From: Isotricha intestinalis
Taxonomy: Eukaryota; Ciliophora; Litostomatea; Vestibuliferida; Isotrichidae
Direction: 5' to 3'
Length of the DNA: 13,381 bases
Assembly: GCA_023807065.1 (NCBI GenBank)
Contig: JAJJLU010004413.1
Location: 1 to 13,381 of the forward strand
The translations under genes and the position numbers were made by a program. This document shows, piece after piece, positions 7,817 to 13,381 of the stretch (within the stretch, counting starts at the first letter, position 1; each line of letters starts with the position of its first letter). Under the pieces are notes generated by a model. It saw nothing but the letters and a program-made list of their open reading frames with translations, was not told the origin of the DNA and made no database searches.

Positions 7817-10800
7817 ATGAATCTTGAAAATTTAATATGGATTGAACCATTTATTGAAAATGAAGAGTATGATATGTACCTTGAAGATCTTAAATCATTA
7901 TCAATTCCTAATATATTCAAATTTAAAAATACTCAAGAAGGGATTACAAAAATTCTGGATATTAAATTTGAATATTCTCTTATTATAATAAGTGGGAGAA
8001 TTATTGATGATTTTTTTCCAGAATTTTTAAATAAAATAGATGATTTAAATATAATACCTAGAATAATTGTTTTTGCTGAATCAAAAAAAGCATATGAAAT
8101 TCTTGAAAATAAAAAAAAATATAAAAGTTATCCTTTTTTTAAATCCAGATTAGTATTTGATGAATTTTCAGATGTAAAAAATGAAATTTTAAAAGATAAC
8201 ATTTCAGATTATTTTTCAAGTGATAAAAGATTTTCTTTTGAATTAATTAAAACTGAGGAAGAACTTTCAATAATTATTAATTATTATAAATTTATTATTT
8301 TAGCGGATCTTGAACAAGAAGAAATCAGAAATTTCAATAAATTTCTATATGATAAATTTAAATCACATTTTCAAATATATCAATTATTAAAGAATACCTT
8401 TGCATATAATATTCCAAAAAAATTACTTATTCAATACTGGTTGAGATTATATTCCATTTCTGATTTCCAAAATTTTATGAATGACAATTTACAAAAAGGA
8501 ACTTCAAATGAATTTGGAATTTATACTCAATTATTATATATTGGATTGAATAAAAACTTAATTCAACCATATTTAAATAAAAAATTATATAGAGGAGGAA
8601 TAATATCGAAAGATGAGTTAATAAGAATTAAGAGTTTCAAAAAAAAAAAAGATGATTTTCATGGATATACTTGTTATACAAAAATATTTATTTCATTTAC
8701 TACTGAAAAAGATATTGCTTTAGATTTTATAAATCAAAATAAAGATAAACTTAAATTTAATGAAAAATTAGTTCTTTTTGAAATAGAAGAAGGAAATGAA
8801 AAAATGGATAAAGAAAGTGCAACAAATACAAATATTGAAGAATATTCATTAAACCCTGAAAATAAAGAGATTTTATTTTTTCCTTATTCTTGTTTTGAAA
8901 TAACAGAAATTTCAAATGATGATGAAGCATATACTAATATTAAATTACAATATTTTGGAAAATATAAGGATCAAGTACCAGAAGATATTACTAAAATGAA
9001 GAATATTCCAAAAAGTAAATTTGTAAAAGACTTTTTATCAAGTCAAGTATGTTCAGAAGAAGAATTAAAAGAATTAGTTGAAGAAAATCCAAAAATTTTT
9101 ACATTTAAAGTTGAAGAATTTAAACCTAAATTTAAAAAAGAAAAAAATCAAAATATACTAAACATAAGGTAAAAACAATAAATGAAAATATTTGATTAAA
9201 AATAATAATTTTTAGGAATTGAAAAAAGAAGAAGTAAACATTTACAATTAATATAAAAGGAAGTAAATAATATTTAAGAATAGATTGTAACAAATGAAAA
9301 AATTATTTAATAGGAAGTAAAAAATAAATAAAATTTAGGAAGTGAGATAATTTTATTAATGAAAAAAAGATAGTAATATCATAAATTAATTGATGAAGCC
9401 AGTAATAAAATTATAATAATTGATAGATAGTAAAATAACTTTATTAATTGATTATAGCCAGTAATATAATATTTTTAATTATGAAAGGATGTAATATAAT
9501 ATATTTTTTAATATATTCAAAATTAATAGAATGTAATATGAAAAAATTAATTTTAAAGATTGTATAAAAAATATAATTAATTATAGGGAGTAAAAAAAGA
9601 ATAATTATATTAGGAAGTAAAAAAGAATATGATTAATTAAAGATAGTAAACTAATATATTAGATATATAATAGTTAGTAATATAATATCATTATAAATTA
9701 AAGGAAGTAATTCAATTACATTAAATAATGTAGCAAGTAAATCAAATAATTTATTCATAGTTAGTAAGATATTAATTTTTTATTTTGAAGATAGTAAAAT
9801 AATTATTTTAATTGATTATAGGAAGTAAATGAAAAATATTAAAAAGATAGTTAGTAACTTTGCTAAAAGTAATTGATTAATAGGAAGTAATAAAATTATA
9901 TACAAATATAGGAAGTAATTTATTTAAATAAATTAGTTTAGAAAGTAAAAGAATATATTATTTTAAATATTTAGAAAGTAATTAATCAATAACCATAAAT
10001 TGAAGAAAGTAATAGAAAATTATTCACATATTCAAGATTGTTGAATTTTAATTAATAAATTAATAGAAAGTATTATAATATTTAATCTAATTATTAGAAA
10101 GTAATAATTAACTTTATTTATCAAAGGATGTAAAAATAAATATAATTTTTAAAGGAAGTAATCTAATGTTATTTAATCAATAAAAGAAAGTGATATTATT
10201 ATTTTTATTTTTTTAGAAAGTATTTTTCAAATTTAATGCTAAATCAAGAAAGTAAAATATAAATATTTATATTAAAATAGTAAAATAAAAATATTTAAAA
10301 AACTATAGTCTGTAATTTAAAAAAATAAAAAAAAGAAAGTATTCTAAAAGTTAATAAAACTTAGTTAGTAGGAAAACATTTATTAAATATTTTAGGAAGT
10401 ATTATAAAAATATTTAAAAAATAGGAAGTAATATAAATGCTTTATCATTTTGGCCGTAATATTAAAATCTCATTAAATTTAAGATGGTAATAAATAATGA
10501 ATTAAATATAGAAAGTAAGTCAAATATATAATATATACAGAAAGTAAATAAGAAAAAAATAATCAATTATAGAAAGTTAAAAAATCTCTATTAATTACAG
10601 CCAGTAAAATTATTTATAAAATTATAATTAAAATAGATTGTCATAAAATTTTATTAATCATTAAAGAGAGTTATTAAAATAAAATTAATAGACAAAGCAA
10701 GTTATCCAACACATTCATTAATTTTAGTTAGTAATATAATCTTATTAAAAAAATAAAGTTAGTAAAAAAAATAAAATTAATCTAAGGAAGTAATAAAATC

Positions 10801-13042
10801 ATTAATTAAAGGGAGTAAATTGATATGCTAATAAAATAAGTTAGTATTATATATTTTTAATTTTTTTAGTATGTAAAATATTATTAAAAGATTTATAGGA
10901 AGTAATCAAATAATATTTATAATTTCAGGAAGTGATTTAATAAATAAATAATTATAGAAAGTTCTATTCATTATTAAATTCATATAGGAAGTAATTAAAT
11001 TATATATATTAAAGTCAGTAATAAAATTAGGTTTATAAATTATAGAAAGTAATCAAATCATATTAATCAAAGAAAGTAAATGAAAAAAATAAAATAAATT
11101 TTAGGGAGTAATATTATATTTTTATTTTATAAGAAAGTAAATAAAATATTTTATGACTTCTAGAAAGTTAAAAAATAATAATTTTTATTAGTTCGTGAAT
11201 ATATTTTTAATTATTACAAGAAAGTAAAATTTATTTATAATTTTCAAGGAAGTAAAAAAATACAAAGAATTGTTTATAGTTTGTAATCTTAAATATTCAT
11301 AAATTGTTAGTTAGTCAGATAATGATTTAATATTTCAAGAAAGTTATATATATTTTAAAAAAAACTAGCAAGTAAAATCAAAAATGATTTTATTATAGAG
11401 AGTATATATTATAATAAATTTTTAGAAAGTAATATAAAATTTTAATGGATTATAGAAAGTAATAAAAAATTAATAATTTTAGAGGGTAATATTAACTCTA
11501 ATAAATGAATTATAGGAAGTAATAAAAGATTAATATTTTTAGAAAGTAATATTAAAAATTAATGAATTATAGGAAGTAATAAAATATTATTTGAAAATTA
11601 ATAGAAAGTAAAATAATAATATAAATTAATTAATAGGAAGTTTTTAATTATCATTATAATTCATTATAGAAAGTTATAATATAATTTTAATCTTTATATA
11701 GAAAGTATCAATAAAAATAATTTAAGAATGTATAATAGTAATTTAAACTATTGTAGTTAGTAATATAATAAATAAATAAATTTAAGGAAGTAAAAATTCT
11801 TAATTTATGAAAGACCGTATATTAAAAATATCTTATGCTGAAGGAAGTAAAATCTAAAAATTATTATTAAAGATAGTAATCAATTAAATGTGATAATTAT
11901 AGAGGGTAATATACCATAAATAATATTAGTTTGTAAGAAAATAATATTATAATAAATTATAGGATGTAATTTATTTTGATTAATAATTAAAGGAAGTAAT
12001 TGAATAATATTAAACAACTAAAGGAAGTAATAAATCATTTTAAATAAAGGGAGTAAATTAATAATATCAATATATTAAGTTAGTAATATTATATTTTTAA
12101 TTATTTTTAGGTGGTAAATAAATATTAATTAAATTAATAAAAGGGAGTAAATTTTAATATAATTCATATTAGTTAGTAATAAACTTATATTAATATTATA
12201 GAATGTAATAAATAATATTTAAGTATAGAAAGTAATTTTACACATTCATTTAAATAAAGAAAGTAATCAAATATATTAATTAAAGAATGTAATATAATTA
12301 TAATCAATTAAAGGAAGTATTATATAACTTTTTGATAATTTTAGGAAGTAATAAAATAATTTTAATTAATTATAGGATGTGAAAAAATAATATTAATTAA
12401 TTAAAGAAGGTAATATATTATATAAATTTGAAAAAAGGAAGTAATATAATTAAATTAAATAATAAAAAGGAAGTTCTTTATTATTTATAAAATTGAAGAT
12501 GGTAAATAAACTTTAATGATATAAAGAATGTAAAAAAATTATTTTTGAACTTTAGCAAGTAATTTAATATTATTAATGATAGATAGTAAAATAATTTTAA
12601 TTAATTATTAGTTGGTAATAATATTTTATTAATAAATTCAAGGCTGTAAAGGAATTTTATTAATTATAGAAAGTAATATAACATATTTTTTAATTTAGTC
12701 TGTAATATCATAACTTTACAAAAATTAGAAAGTATACTATAAAACATTATAAATATAGAAAGTAAAATTTCATCAAAAATATTATAGAAAGTATTAAAGA
12801 AATAATAAAAATGAATAATAGAGAGTAAATCAATGAAATATTCTTAAAAGAAAGTAAAATAATCTTTATAATAAATAAAGTTAGTAATATAATAATATTA
12901 ATTAATTTTAGTTAGTAATAATGGATTATTTATTAATTATAGGAAGTAAAGAAATATATTAATTAATTGTAGCTAGTAATAATAATATTAATGAAATATA
13001 GTTGGTAATTTAATATTATTGATTTGTTAGAGAGCAAATTAA
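7817..13042 (+). CDS. mono-ADP-ribosyltransferase-like protein, gene 2, tail spread over 126 single-codon exons
   Basis: This is the paralog of the gene at 4522. The ATG at 7817 gives MNLENLIWIEP, aligning with the paralog; a TTG-started extension to 7799 is not supported. Exon 1 (7817-9168, about 450 codons) has the same receiver-like N-terminal region and ART fold. R259 in LYRGG, S293 in FISFTT and E351 in NKEILFFP are the triad positions. Unspliced, translation stops at 9172, where the stop lies inside the GTAA donor. Spliced, an 18-base exon (9216-9233, ELKKEE), 126 three-base exons and a last exon (13031-13042, RAN then TAA) add about 135 residues, giving a protein near 585 residues with a Lys/Glu-rich, coiled-coil-like tail. 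One problem: the exon 1 donor at 9169 falls in phase 2, while the array is in phase 0 (see findings). The ART call is firm, the splicing inferred, and the 3' end probable. Confidence 0.78.
8651..8976 (+). repeat. 326-base segment identical to 5353-5678
   Basis: This is the second copy of the segment shared by the two ART genes. The first differences at the edges are in the codons just before GATGAT (AGA AAA versus AAA AAA) and, after the segment, GTG versus GTA at the Val codon. Upstream halves of the genes differ at many amino-acid positions. Confidence 0.85.
9169..13030 (+). other. giant micro-exon array of ART gene 2: 126 consecutive one-codon exons
   Basis: From 9234 to 13030 the motif AG-NNN-GT recurs about every 30 bases. 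The six-base donor context is mostly GTAATA, GTAAAA or similar, and the acceptor is TAG, AAG or rarely CAG. Introns run from about 21 to 39 bases and have no constant length or sequence. I read 126 triplets, the most common being aaa and gaa, then tta, with rarer ones such as gcc, acc, tct, cca, tat and ttc. None is a stop. Read in order they give protein-like sequence, for example IPIPDNIGEILEQLIELEE near the start and NQILAKSKKKRKLLELL near the end. Both other phases meet stops early. One unit uses a TG acceptor (10451-10452) and one is damaged (10277-10281). The periodic pattern is plain in the sequence; splicing is the best explanation, not shown. Confidence 0.85.
11451..11580 (+). repeat. 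tandem duplication of a two-codon, two-intron unit inside the array
   Basis: The blocks 11451-11510 and 11511-11567 each contain codon, GTAATAAAA..TTTTTAG-type intron, codon, GTAATATTA..ATGAATTATAG-type intron. They match closely in intron sequence as well as layout. A third partial copy begins at 11568. The codons are aaa-agg, then gaa-aaa, then gaa. Most other introns in the array have no close relatives, so this looks like a recent expansion by unequal crossing-over or slippage. Confidence 0.65.
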
Positions 13043-13381
13043 ATATTTCAATTCCTCTTCAATTTCTAAAATGAACTTCAATTGTTCAATATTATAATTA
13101 TTTTTTATTCATAATTTTTTTAAAAAATTTTAAATATCTTTTAATTTTAAATTTCAATTTTGTTACTTTATATTCCATTGATAATGAGAAAGGGATAACC
13201 ATTTCACAATCTCTAAACGGTTTTTTAATAAGTTAAAAGGTTTTTGAAAAATTAAGCCTACTTTTGTTAAATTCAAAAAATTTGAGTAAAATAAAATGAG
13301 AGTTTTTATTTTTAATGAAATTTTTCATATTTTTAAAATTTTTATCACATTAAATCAATATATTTTCCAATAGATTTTCTT
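13043..13381. other. 3' flank of ART gene 2, no supported gene
   Basis: The AG-NNN-GT periodicity stops abruptly at about 13030, which agrees with the gene ending at the TAA at 13040-13042. The remaining 339 bases are AT-rich. A minus-strand frame at 13098-13232 (PFRDCEMVIPFSLSMEYKV, then a Lys-rich end, TAA) reads slightly like the 3' end of a coding exon, but it is under 50 codons, lacks support and may be chance. Confidence 0.4.

Noticed and set aside
7681..7920. Minus-strand open frame of 79 codons across the start of ART gene 2
   Set aside because: It overlaps the conserved N-terminus of gene 2 antisense and is only Phe/Ile/Leu-rich, as expected from reversed A-rich DNA.
11018..11045. 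Second AG|GT zero-length exon inside the intron at ATTAGGTTTAT
   Set aside because: The whole intron is only about 28 bases, and the halves (13 and 15) would be far shorter than any other, so it is probably chance.
5860..13030. CRISPR array, because of regular spacing of about 30 bases
   Set aside because: The recurring part is only AG-NNN-GTAA, with no 20-40-base conserved repeat. It is linked in phase to coding exons, and the genome is eukaryotic.
13098..13232. Minus-strand coding exon
   Set aside because: It has fewer than 50 codons, no recognisable family and no clear splice signals, so I do not call it a gene.
1..13381. tRNA or rRNA genes
   Set aside because: I saw no cloverleaf-like GC-containing stretch with a GGTTCGANTCC-type T-loop on either strand.

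Overview
This is very AT-rich nuclear DNA from a unicellular eukaryote. Genes lie far apart, GT..AG introns are only about 21-39 bases long, and there are signal-peptide, JmjC-like, ARF-like and mono-ADP-ribosyltransferase (ART)-like sequences. The intact genes fit the standard code: Gln is CAA, and the genes end in TAA or TGA. I cannot name the species.

Layout. 1-350: the 3' end of a Ser/Thr-rich surface-type protein (+) overlaps tail-to-tail with a 58-residue secreted cysteine-rich protein (-). 389-1156: a membrane-anchored cupin/JmjC-like protein with no visible ATG. 1458-2101: decayed coding DNA, including a recognisable ARF-family GTPase pseudogene. 2506-3669: a multi-pass membrane protein. 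3670-4521: non-coding, with two inverted repeats. 4522-6856 and 7817-13042: two tandem paralogous ART genes. 13043-13381: little that can be supported.

The main discovery is in the two ART genes. Each has a long uninterrupted first exon (about 1.34 kb) carrying the enzyme domain. This is followed by an array in which the pattern AG-NNN-GTAA repeats about every 30 bases. Read as splicing signals, each repeat is an exon of exactly three bases, one codon, between two introns of about 27 bases. Gene 1 has 25 such single-codon exons mixed with 9-, 33- and 9-base exons. Gene 2 has 126 in a row over 3.8 kb. None of the 151 triplets is TAA, TAG or TGA. All irregular exons after the first are multiples of three, and the arrays end in coding exons with in-frame stops. 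The decoded Lys/Glu-rich tails look like real, partly amphipathic protein. These genes would thus spell their C-terminal tails one residue per exon, needing about 29 and 128 splicing events.

The arrays also show noncanonical TG acceptors, one GC donor, a back-to-back AG|GT junction, one damaged unit, a two-codon tandem duplication that suggests how arrays grow, and a phase mismatch at the first junction of gene 2. The paralogs share 326 identical bases in the catalytic region, which suggests recent gene conversion. All of this comes from reading the sequence by eye; there is no transcript evidence here.
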